From contig NZ_BMIL01000008.1 in NCBI RefSeq assembly GCF_014642175.1, positions 162,668 to 226,667 on the forward strand: a stretch of 64,000 nt of DNA, written 5' to 3'. This document shows, one piece after another, positions 17,391 through 25,237 of this stretch (position 1 is its first letter; the number at the start of each line of letters is the position of its first letter). Below the pieces are notes generated by a model that saw only the letters and a program-made list of their open reading frames with translations, did not search any database and had not been told where the DNA came from. This stretch comes from Pedobacter quisquiliarum (GTDB lineage: Bacteria; Bacteroidota; Bacteroidia; Sphingobacteriales; Sphingobacteriaceae). Both the position numbers and the translations under genes were made by a program.

Positions 17391-18716
17391 TTAGTGGCCT
17401 GGGCCATTACCATCAACACGTTTTATTTGAGCACCAAGTGCACGTAAACGGATGTCGATGTCCTGGTAGCCACGTTCAATCTGTTCAATATTATAGATCG
17501 TAGAAGTTCCTTCAGCGGATAATGCAGCAATCAGTAGCGAAACACCTGCACGGATATCCGGAGAAGTCATGCTGATGCCTCTTAAACGGTATGCCTTGTC
17601 GATTCCGATAACACTTGCACGGTGTGGATCACAAAGGATAATCTGCGCACCCATCTCAATCAGCTTATCTACGAAGAACAGGCGGCTTTCGAACATCTTC
17701 TGGTGGATAAGCACGGAACCTTTAGCCTGTGTAGCAACAACCAGCACAATGCTCAGCAGGTCTGGCGTAAAGCCTGGCCAAGGTGAATCTGCGATGGTAA
17801 GCATAGAACCATCAATAAAAGACTCAATCACATAGTGATCCTGAGAAGGGATGTATATGTCGTCACCTTTAAGTTCAAACTTAATACCCAACTTGCGGAA
17901 AACATCAGGGATAATACCCAGTTCTGAGTAGCAAACATCTTTAATGGTAATTTCAGAACCTGTCATTGCGGCAAGGCCGATGAAAGAGCCGATCTCGATC
18001 ATATCCGGAAGCATGCGATGTTCCGTGCCACCCAACTTTTCTACACCTTCAATGGTCAGTAAGTTAGAACCGATACCGGATATTTTCGCACCCATGCGGT
18101 TCAGCATCTTACAAAGCTGTTGCAAGTAAGGCTCGCAAGCAGCGTTATAGATTGTTGTAGTGCCTTTCGCAAGCACTGCAGTCATCACGATGTTTGCGGT
18201 GCCCGTTACCGAAGCCTCATCCAATAGGATGTAAGTGCCCTGTAAATTGGTTGCATCAACGTTAAAGAACTCGTTTTTACTATCGTAAACGAACTTTGCG
18301 CCAAGCTTTTCAAACCCAAGGAAGTGCGTGTCTAAACGGCGTCTGCCAATCTTATCGCCACCAGGTTTAGGGATTGCAGCACGGCCGAAGCGACCCAAAA
18401 GCGGACCTACGATCATAATTGAGCCCCTCAAACTACCACCTTTTCTCTTAAAAGTCTCCGATTTAAAGAAATCCAGGTTGATGTTAGCCGCTTTAAACGT
18501 GTAGGTGTCTTTAGACAGGCGTTCTACCTCTACACCAAGATCTCCAAGCAGTTCGATCAATTTATTCACATCCTGGATGTCAGGAATATTACTTATGGTA
18601 ATCTTTTCTTCAGTAAGCAGCACGGCAGATAAAATCTGAAGTGCTTCATTCTTTGCGCCCTGGGGCTGAATTTCACCTTTCAGTTTCTTACCACCAATAA
18701 TTTCAAATGCATTCAT
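17391..18716 (-). CDS. murA: UDP-N-acetylglucosamine 1-carboxyvinyltransferase (Asp-type MurA)
   Basis: This 441-residue enzyme transfers enolpyruvate from PEP to UDP-GlcNAc, the first committed step of peptidoglycan synthesis. The N-terminal QGAKNEALQIL carries the conserved Lys-Asn pair, and GPLLGRFGRA leads into the active-site loop. In E. coli the loop contains Cys115, which fosfomycin alkylates; here the loop reads PGGDKIGRRRLD, with Asp121 in that position. Natural Cys-to-Asp MurA enzymes (mycobacteria, chlamydiae) are fosfomycin-insensitive, so the same is inferred here. DUF4290 lies just upstream, and the gene ends at a shared terminator. Confidence 0.97.
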   Translation of the reverse strand: MNAFEIIGGKKLKGEIQPQGAKNEALQILSAVLLTEEKITISNIPDIQDVNKLIELLGDLGVEVERLSKDTYTFKAANINLDFFKSETFKRKGGSLRGSIMIVGPLLGRFGRAAIPKPGGDKIGRRRLDTHFLGFEKLGAKFVYDSKNEFFNVDATNLQGTYILLDEASVTGTANIVMTAVLAKGTTTIYNAACEPYLQQLCKMLNRMGAKISGIGSNLLTIEGVEKLGGTEHRMLPDMIEIGSFIGLAAMTGSEITIKDVCYSELGIIPDVFRKLGIKFELKGDDIYIPSQDHYVIESFIDGSMLTIADSPWPGFTPDLLSIVLVVATQAKGSVLIHQKMFESRLFFVDKLIEMGAQIILCDPHRASVIGIDKAYRLRGISMTSPDIRAGVSLLIAALSAEGTSTIYNIEQIERGYQDIDIRLRALGAQIKRVDGNGPGH

Positions 18717-18745
18717 GTGTTGTGTGTTTCTTTTTTATGGTATTC

Positions 18746-19429
18746 TTAGAATCTAGCCTTTGGGTTATTGTTGTTACGTTGCTGCGGGCGATTATTGTTA
18801 TTCTGTTTACCTTTATTATTATTGTTGTTATTGCTTCTGCCGCGATTATTATTGGCAGGTCTGTTATTCACCACTGGCTTAAACTCCACCTTGTTCAGGT
18901 TAAAGTTTTCATCCAATTTCAATGCACCGCCAGACAGTTCACGCAGGTTTTTAAGGATGGTTTCATCTGCAACGCTGTCCTTGTTCCATTGTACATACGC
19001 CATTTTCATGAAGTTAGCAATGCCCTGAGCCATGCTCAACCGGCGCTCGGGATCTTCAACAGCCTTTGTTTTCTCAATCAGATCCTCAACCGTCTTACCA
19101 TAATGCTTGTAAGTGATTTTCTTCTGCGGATAACCAATGTGTTTAGGTTTCACTTGCGCCTGCTCAATGGTTGGCTTAGGATAGGGGCTATCTACATCAA
19201 TCTTATAGTCTGATATGATGTGCAGGTGATCCCACAGTTTGTGTTTAAAATCCGCGACATCACGAAGATGTGGATTCAAAAACCCCATCAAATCAATAAC
19301 TGCCTGTGCATATCTATTGCGCTCCTCCCTGTCTGGCAGCTCGCAAATGTACTTAACCATATTCTGTACATTCCGCCCGTACTCTGCAAGGATCAGTTCG
19401 CTTCTGGTGGTATTATAATCGAAATTCAT
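18746..19429 (-). CDS. DUF4290 protein with Asn/Arg-rich tail
   Basis: This 227-residue protein has a DUF4290 domain (about 1-185), found in Bacteroidota and often next to murA. Its function is unknown. Conserved-looking parts include YNTTRSELILAEYGRN near the N-terminus and a helical region around HLRDVADFKHKLWDHLHI. The last 40 residues are low-complexity, made mostly of Asn, Arg, Pro and Lys, with runs of four to six Asn. Such basic disordered tails occur in RNA-binding proteins; that is only a guess here. It is 29 bp upstream of murA and probably co-transcribed. Confidence 0.85.
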   Translation of the reverse strand: MNFDYNTTRSELILAEYGRNVQNMVKYICELPDREERNRYAQAVIDLMGFLNPHLRDVADFKHKLWDHLHIISDYKIDVDSPYPKPTIEQAQVKPKHIGYPQKKITYKHYGKTVEDLIEKTKAVEDPERRLSMAQGIANFMKMAYVQWNKDSVADETILKNLRELSGGALKLDENFNLNKVEFKPVVNNRPANNNRGRSNNNNNNKGKQNNNNRPQQRNNNNPKARF

Positions 19430-19501
19430 TTTATGTATTTATGAGCCTGGAGCGGGAGAGTGATTTCCAGGCACTTTAATTAATTTAGTAAAGATATATT
19501 G

Positions 19502-21811
19502 TTATTTGACAATCCGCAATTTAGCGAACTTAAGTAACAGTTGTTTGTTGCCCAGCCCCTGGAAAAATACCGTTGCTTTAACATCCGGAAGATTACCTTC
19601 CAGGTTAACGATTTTTCCGAATCCAAACTTCTCATGCTCAACTTCCATTCCATTTTGAAAAGCACTCGCCGCATCAGGCGCGAAACCCGGTGTTGGCACG
19701 TGTGCTTTGGGCAGAATTGACGTCGTTTTTGGCCGCTGTGCGGGCGTGGCACTGTTTGCCGTACTTGCGCTCGCTGGTTTCGGCTTACTAAAGGCATCCC
19801 GCTGTTGCGACCAGCTCCTGCGTTCATCAGAGAAACTGTTTTCACCCAGGGAACTCATTGCAGACTTCGCAACCTCCAGCTCCAGGTATTTTGCATTAAT
19901 CTCGTTAATGAAACGGCTTGGCTCACAGGTGGTTAGGTTACCCCAACGATAACGTGAAGTTGCGTAAGTTAGTGTAAGTTTTTTCTCAGCACGGGTAATT
20001 GCGACATAGAACAAACGTCGTTCCTCTTCCAGATCACTTCTCGAATTCAAGGACATCTGCGATGGAAATAGATTTTCCTCCAGCCCCACCACGAACACGT
20101 TTTTAAACTCCAGACCCTTTGCCGAGTGAATCGTCATCAGGGAAACGGTATCTTTTTCTTTATCATCCTGACGATCGTCATTGGTTAGCAAAGCCACGTC
20201 CTGCATGAAAGTCGCCAGACTGCGGTCCTCAATGTCCTCACGTTCGGCAAATTCCTTGATACCATTCAGCAATTCGGAAATATTCTCGTACCTGCTCCGG
20301 CCTTCAATGCTGTCGTCGGTATGTAGCTCCTTTAAAATGCCTGAATGTTGTGCAATATATAGCGCGGTTTCATAGGCGTCCAACTTTTTCGCCTCCGCCA
20401 TAAAGCTCTTGATCAGCATGGCAAAGTCGTTCAGCTGACTTGCTATCCTGCCGGGGATGTATTTCTGCGGGTCGCAAACCACATCCCACATGGTGATGTC
20501 GTGCTGATCTGCAGCGACAATGATTTTATCAACCGTAGTATCCCCAAGACCCCTTTTCGGGTAGTTGATCACACGTTTAATCGCTTCCTCATCTCCGGGA
20601 TTGAAGGTCAAACGGAAGTAAGCAATTAAATCCTTGATCTCCTTACGTTGGTAGAAACTTAGTCCACCATATATTTTATAAGGCACATTCAGCTTCCGCA
20701 AAGCCTCCTCCATAGCTCTGGACTGGGCATTTGTGCGGTATAGAATGGCGAAATCTTTATGGTCATAACCTTTAGAAGTGCGTTCCTGTACAATGGCTTC
20801 AGCAACAAGCTTACCTTCTTCGTTGTCGGTAAAAGCACGTTGAACCTTTATACGGTCGCCACTTTCATTATCTGAAAAGACGTTTTTCTTCAGCTGGTTT
20901 TTATTGTTTGCAATAATGCTGTTAGCAACCTCTACAATATTCTGCGTAGAACGGTAGTTCTGCTCCAGCTTGTAGACGTTCAAATCCGGATAATCCTTTT
21001 CAAAGTTCAGGATGTTCTGAATGTTCGCACCGCGGAAACCATAGATACTTTGCGCATCGTCGCCAACCACACATATATTAAGGTATGCAGCCGCAAGTTT
21101 CTTCACAATGGTGTACTGCGAAAAGTTCGTATCTTGGTACTCATCCACCATCAGGTATCTGAATTTCTGCTGATATTTATTCAGCACGTCGATATGATCT
21201 TTCAACAAAACGTTTGTTTTGAAGAGTAGATCATCAAAATCCATCGCACCAGCCTTAAAGCAACGCTTGGTGTAAGTTTCGTAAATTGTACCAATCAGCG
21301 GACGCTTGTTAGAAACATCTTCTGCCTGAATCTCTGCACTTTGCTGATATTCCACATGGGAAATCAGGTTGTTCTTCGCTGCAGAAATGCGGTTATAAAC
21401 GAAATTCGCATTGTATAATTTATCATCCAGCTGCATTTCGCGCAGGATGGAACGGATCAGACTTTTGCTATCGTCCGTATCGTATATCGTAAAGTTGGAA
21501 GGATATCCAATTTTCTGTGCTTCAACCCTTAAAATCTTCGCAAACACAGAGTGGAAGGTACCCATCCAGATGTTTTTAGCCTCTGCACCGATGACTTTGA
21601 TGATACGCTCGCGCATCCCCTTAGCCGCTTTGTTGGTAAAGGTTAGTACCAATATATTGAAAGGATCCACACCTTTTTCTATAAGATGCGCCACCCGGTA
21701 AGTAATCACCCTGGTTTTACCCGATCCTGCTCCAGCAACAATCATTGCCGGGCCCTCGGTATTCTCTACTGCTGCACGCTGTTGTGGGTTTAATCCTGCT
21801 AAGTAATCCAA
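19502..21811 (-). CDS. pcrA: UvrD/PcrA-type SF1A DNA helicase
   Basis: This 769-residue helicase shows the full SF1A motif set. AGAGSGKTRVITYR is Walker A, VDEYQDTN is Walker B, and GDDAQSIYGFRGA is motif III. YRTNAQSRAMEEALR, TIHSAKGLEFKNVFVVGL and FYVAITRAEKKL follow. It unwinds DNA in nucleotide-excision and mismatch repair and removes RecA or stalled RNA polymerase. The C-terminal VEHEKFGFGKIVNLEG segment resembles the Tudor-like RNA-polymerase-binding domain of PcrA. The start at 21811 gives the expected short N-terminus before Walker A. Confidence 0.95.
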   Translation of the reverse strand: MDYLAGLNPQQRAAVENTEGPAMIVAGAGSGKTRVITYRVAHLIEKGVDPFNILVLTFTNKAAKGMRERIIKVIGAEAKNIWMGTFHSVFAKILRVEAQKIGYPSNFTIYDTDDSKSLIRSILREMQLDDKLYNANFVYNRISAAKNNLISHVEYQQSAEIQAEDVSNKRPLIGTIYETYTKRCFKAGAMDFDDLLFKTNVLLKDHIDVLNKYQQKFRYLMVDEYQDTNFSQYTIVKKLAAAYLNICVVGDDAQSIYGFRGANIQNILNFEKDYPDLNVYKLEQNYRSTQNIVEVANSIIANNKNQLKKNVFSDNESGDRIKVQRAFTDNEEGKLVAEAIVQERTSKGYDHKDFAILYRTNAQSRAMEEALRKLNVPYKIYGGLSFYQRKEIKDLIAYFRLTFNPGDEEAIKRVINYPKRGLGDTTVDKIIVAADQHDITMWDVVCDPQKYIPGRIASQLNDFAMLIKSFMAEAKKLDAYETALYIAQHSGILKELHTDDSIEGRSRYENISELLNGIKEFAEREDIEDRSLATFMQDVALLTNDDRQDDKEKDTVSLMTIHSAKGLEFKNVFVVGLEENLFPSQMSLNSRSDLEEERRLFYVAITRAEKKLTLTYATSRYRWGNLTTCEPSRFINEINAKYLELEVAKSAMSSLGENSFSDERRSWSQQRDAFSKPKPASASTANSATPAQRPKTTSILPKAHVPTPGFAPDAASAFQNGMEVEHEKFGFGKIVNLEGNLPDVKATVFFQGLGNKQLLLKFAKLRIVK

Positions 21812-22010
21812 ATGAAAAAAATTAATGCGCGAAGTTATAAATTGAGGAGGTAATTTATAGACGCTGTTTAAAACAAATCAGTTAATGGCAGCCTGCTGAT
21901 CCAGCTAAGGGTAAGCGGGAAGAACAGCGATTATGAACGGCTGCGCACAAATATACCAAAAAGTTTAGCTTTGCTTTAATTCAATTGTTAAAGGAGATGC
22001 GGTACAACCT

Positions 22011-22310
22011 TTATATACCCTTGTTTATCATGGATAAAGATTGATTAACCTCAAAGTATTGGATGTTGATGTTGGCGGCACCGATAGAACTAAGTCGTTC
22101 ACGTTGCTTTTCTGCGAAACTCCTTGCATTTTCAGCATTGTCAAACAGGTGAATTCCACCAGCAACGCCGGTTTCCTGATTCTCAATCCATATCTTAGAA
22201 ATAAAGCCTTCCTCCAGGTTAAGACTTTCTGCTAATGGCTTGCCATTTTCGGCCAAACGGTTTCCCGACATATTTTTGTCGAAATCAAAATGTATCTGCA
22301 GTAAAATCAT
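22011..22310 (-). CDS. YdhR-type putative monooxygenase
   Basis: The ATG at 22310 gives a 99-residue protein starting MILLQIHFDFDKN, which matches the start of YdhR-like ferredoxin-fold proteins. The frame is open further upstream, but that part has no family similarity, and GGAAAG lies suitably before this ATG. The GGIHLFDNAENARSFAEK segment is typical. The family is related to small cofactor-free monooxygenases acting on quinones or aromatic compounds; the substrate here is unknown. A broken TetR regulator is encoded divergently, suggesting past regulation of this gene. Confidence 0.75.
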   Translation of the reverse strand: MILLQIHFDFDKNMSGNRLAENGKPLAESLNLEEGFISKIWIENQETGVAGGIHLFDNAENARSFAEKQRERLSSIGAANINIQYFEVNQSLSMINKGI

Positions 22311-22546
22311 GGAATCAGCTTTCCGCATCAAATTGTAACCCTGTACTAATTGTAATATGCCGATGCGCGATGGTTGGCCAGCTGCCATTGATGTTTCGCT
22401 GAACCAGTGGCCGGCCGGGATGTGGAAAGTAGGTACAGGACACTTCAAGTTTAGAAGCTATGCAAGTATTCATAGGGTGAGAGTTAATAAAGATCGTAGC
22501 AAATATAATATAAGTCACCATAAGGTGACCAGGTTTGTGCACATAA
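22311..22546. other. Intergenic region between the YdhR-like gene and the TetR remnant
   Basis: No gene is supported here. A 90-codon plus-strand frame (22357-22629) has no family features. This region should have held the shared regulatory DNA and the lost N-terminal part of the TetR gene. Confidence 0.5.
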
Positions 22547-23028
22547 AAGCTGATCTACAAGTATTTTGGTGGTACGGATCAACTCATGGACGAATATATC
22601 CAGACCAAAGACTTCTGGAGCAACGTTAGGGCGAGAAAGTGCCTAATGCAATTACCGACGGCGGCAAGGCATTCGTCGAAGAAATGCTGTTATTACAATT
22701 TGATCAGGTCGCCGGCGATGAGGCACTTCAAAAGCTTCTGTTGTGGCGGCTAACAGAACAACGAAATTCCCTTCAAAAGCTGGTTGAGGCACAGGAGGCA
22801 AACGGCGAAATCTTGCTAAAGAGCATCACTGACCCACATTTTCAAGACCGGTCTACGCAGTTTCGCGCCATAGCGGCCTTGCTGATTGGCGGCACCTACT
22901 ACCTGGATTTATACGCTGCTGTAAATGGCAGTGTTTTTTGTGGTATTGATCTGGCAACGGAATCCGGAAGAAACGAAATCAAGAAGGCATTGTCCTTTCT
23001 GGTAGATACCACATATAAAAATCTATAA
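22547..23028 (+). pseudogene. TetR-family transcriptional regulator, N-terminus lost and frameshifted
   Basis: From 22547 the plus strand encodes KLIYKYFGGTDQLMDEYIQT and then KDFWSNV. This is the end of a TetR helix-turn-helix and the start of the next helix. The frame then shifts near 22628-22638, and the rest continues in another frame as PNAITDGGKAFVEEM onwards to a stop at 23028 (ligand-binding half). Upstream, around 22543, the frame is broken again: GTGCAC in a different frame could encode the Val-His that normally precede this helix. The DNA-binding N-terminus is not recognisable. A GTG at 22639 could restart translation of the C-terminal half, but such a product could not bind DNA. 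Confidence 0.75.
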
Positions 23029-23301
23029 ATCAAAATTATTACTCGAAGGCTTCAGAAAACATAGTTTGACGCCTTGACGCTCCTGAATCGACCTTTGTGA
23101 ATCCCCAAATCCAGCTAAGAAGTAATGACTGTGATGTGATAAAGTATTTTTATACTTTAGCATCCTCACATTCGGGTGCGTTTTTGCGCGATGCCTGTAG
23201 CCTTTTCCGCGTTGAAAACCGCTATAAACAGGCTATGAAAAGCTTTAAGAAATCACCAAACGATCCTGAGACCATTTAATAAAATTGAAACATTCATTGT
23301 T

Positions 23302-24675
23302 ATGCAAGAGATCAAAAAATATGTAGAAGAAAATAAGGAGCGCTTCCTGGAAGAGCTTTTTGAACTGCTTCGTTTCCCATCGGTAAGTGCGGATCCTAAA
23401 TACAAAGGTGATGTACTAAAAACAGCGGATTACGTCGCGCAAAAGCTGAAAGATGCTGGTGCTGATCAGGTAGAAGTTTGTCAGACTGCAGGGTATCCAA
23501 TCGTTTACGGTGAGAAAATCGTAGATGCTGCTTTACCTACGGTCCTGATCTACGGACATTATGATGTACAACCTGCAGATCCATTGGAGCTGTGGCATAC
23601 GCCGCCTTTTGAGCCTACGGTACGCGACGGCAAAATTTACGCCCGTGGCGCCTGCGATGATAAAGGTCAATTCTACATGCACGTGAAAGCTTTTGAGCTG
23701 ATGATGCAAACCAACACCCTTGCATGTAACGTTAAGTTCATGATTGAGGGTGAAGAGGAGGTGGGATCAAACAACCTATCCATTTTCGTTAAAGAAAATG
23801 CAGAACGCTTAAAAGCCGATGTGGTGCTGATCTCTGATACATCCATGATCAGCATGGAAAATCCTTCCATCGAAACCGGGCTTCGTGGCCTGGCCTACAT
23901 GGAAGTTGAAGTTGTCGGTCCGAACCGCGATTTACACTCCGGTGTTTATGGTGGTGCCGTTGCAAACCCCGCAACCATCCTATGTAAGATGATCGCTTCG
24001 CTGCACGACGAGAATAACCACATCACCATTCCTGAATTCTACAACGATGTTGTGGAATTATCTGATGAGGAGAAAAAAGCACTAAACAGCGCACCATTTG
24101 ACCTTGAAGAATACAAGGAAGACCTGAACGTTAAAGCAGAATGGGGAGAAAAAGGCTATTCTACACTAGAACGTACCGGAACTAGACCAACACTTGAAGT
24201 AAATGGTATCTGGAGCGGTTATATTGGAGAAGGTGCAAAAACAGTATTGCCTTCAAAAGCTAATGCTAAAATCTCGATGCGTTTGGTGCCAAACCAAAGC
24301 TCGAAAGAGATTGCGGCAATTTTTACCAAACATTTCGAAAGCATTGCGCCAGACTATGTTACGGTTAAAGTAACCGAGCACCATGGTGGCGAGCCTGTTG
24401 TGACCCCAACAGATAGCGTTGCTTACCGCGCAGCTGAACAGGCTATTCTTGAATCGTTCGGCAAAAAACCAATTCCAACCAGAGGTGGTGGTAGTATTCC
24501 TATTGTCGCGTTATTTGAAGAAGAACTGGGCATCAAGTCTGTATTGTTTGGTTTCGGCTTAGACAGTGATGCATTACACTCGCCAAATGAGAAATATGAC
24601 ATTTTCAACTATTACAAAGGCATTGAAACTTTGCCATTGTTCCATAAATATTTTGCAGAACTGAGCAAAGGTTAA
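23302..24675 (+). CDS. M20-family dipeptidase
   Basis: This 457-residue zinc peptidase belongs to the M20 family (carnosinase-like dipeptidase branch). Metal-site motifs are GHYDVQPAD, ARGACDDKGQ with the bridging Asp, and EGEEEVGS with the catalytic Glu. DLHSGVYGG marks the dimerisation-domain boundary. No signal peptide is present, so it is probably cytosolic and cleaves dipeptides. It stands alone between the TetR remnant and a strong terminator. Confidence 0.93.
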   Translation: MQEIKKYVEENKERFLEELFELLRFPSVSADPKYKGDVLKTADYVAQKLKDAGADQVEVCQTAGYPIVYGEKIVDAALPTVLIYGHYDVQPADPLELWHTPPFEPTVRDGKIYARGACDDKGQFYMHVKAFELMMQTNTLACNVKFMIEGEEEVGSNNLSIFVKENAERLKADVVLISDTSMISMENPSIETGLRGLAYMEVEVVGPNRDLHSGVYGGAVANPATILCKMIASLHDENNHITIPEFYNDVVELSDEEKKALNSAPFDLEEYKEDLNVKAEWGEKGYSTLERTGTRPTLEVNGIWSGYIGEGAKTVLPSKANAKISMRLVPNQSSKEIAAIFTKHFESIAPDYVTVKVTEHHGGEPVVTPTDSVAYRAAEQAILESFGKKPIPTRGGGSIPIVALFEEELGIKSVLFGFGLDSDALHSPNEKYDIFNYYKGIETLPLFHKYFAELSKG

Positions 24676-24700
24676 AACTTAGCACAAGTTTAAAATGATA

Positions 24701-24738
24701 AAGGAGCTGAATCACACCGTGGTCAGCTCCTTTTTTCT
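24701..24738 (+). terminator. Terminator after the M20 peptidase gene
   Basis: The 10-bp perfect stem AAGGAGCTGA / TCAGCTCCTT with a 12-nt loop continues into a T run, 25 bp after the stop. Confidence 0.92.
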
Positions 24739-24791
24739 TTGGCATGAAGCCCAGAAAGCAAAGACGATAAAGCACAAATAGCACCAGGATT

Positions 24792-24862
24792 TAGACACAG
24801 CTGATCCACACCTTGCACACACCTGCTCCACACCTGACCCACGTAATCTGTGGGTAAGCTGT
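24792..24862 (-). repeat. 71-bp intergenic repeat, copy B (11-bp heptamer array with hairpin)
   Basis: Copy B runs on the minus strand. Its four direct units are at 24825-24835, 24814-24824, 24803-24813 (all AGGTGTG plus four bases) and 24792-24802 (AGCTGTG). The hairpin part has CCCAC and GTGGG around a 7-nt loop, and the left inverted heptamer is CACAGCT. One further inverted unit (AACACCT, ending about 24874) keeps the 11-bp period outside the 71-bp core. The copy lies 54 bp after the M20 terminator. Confidence 0.9.
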
Positions 24863-24993
24863 GTTTCAGGTGTTGTTTAGCCATGAGCGATTGATAGCCT
24901 TTTCCAATTTGTATTTTCAGCTATTTGCTAGATTGTTGTGAGCTGTATTTGCAAGATTGTGGTACGCTGATTATATTTAAGAAAATAAAAAAC

Positions 24994-25185
24994 ATGACGC
25001 TCAACAAGATCATTAACATCGGACTCGTTTTTTCCCTCATCGTATTGTTATTAAACGTTGTTTTAATACTTGCTGATTTCAAAAGCATAGGAAAGTTCCC
25101 CATTGGCCTTGCCGTCACGACAAGCTTTTTGTTTATGCTGAAAGTACGAAGAGCAAAACAGGCTAAACAATCCCCCTTAGTCTAG
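24994..25185 (+). CDS. Small two-helix membrane protein, hypothetical
   Basis: Starting at the ATG at 24994 this is a 63-residue protein with two hydrophobic segments (about 5-28 and 34-51) and a basic tail (KVRRAKQAKQ). The frame is open further upstream, but that part has a poor composition, and the A-rich stretch before this ATG suits Bacteroidota starts. I do not recognise a family. It lies 52 bp before ligD on the same strand and could share a transcript. Confidence 0.5.
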   Translation: MTLNKIINIGLVFSLIVLLLNVVLILADFKSIGKFPIGLAVTTSFLFMLKVRRAKQAKQSPLV

Positions 25186-25237
25186 CTACAAACCTTTACC
25201 CGCTGCCCATTGTTATAATCGTACCAAATACACGATT

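Noticed and set aside
22357..22629. 90-codon frame before the TetR remnant
   Set aside because: It overlaps the TetR-like helix in a different frame and has no family features itself.
23097..23279. 60-codon frame between the TetR remnant and the M20 gene
   Set aside because: Starts with GTG, no domain, and composition is unconvincing.
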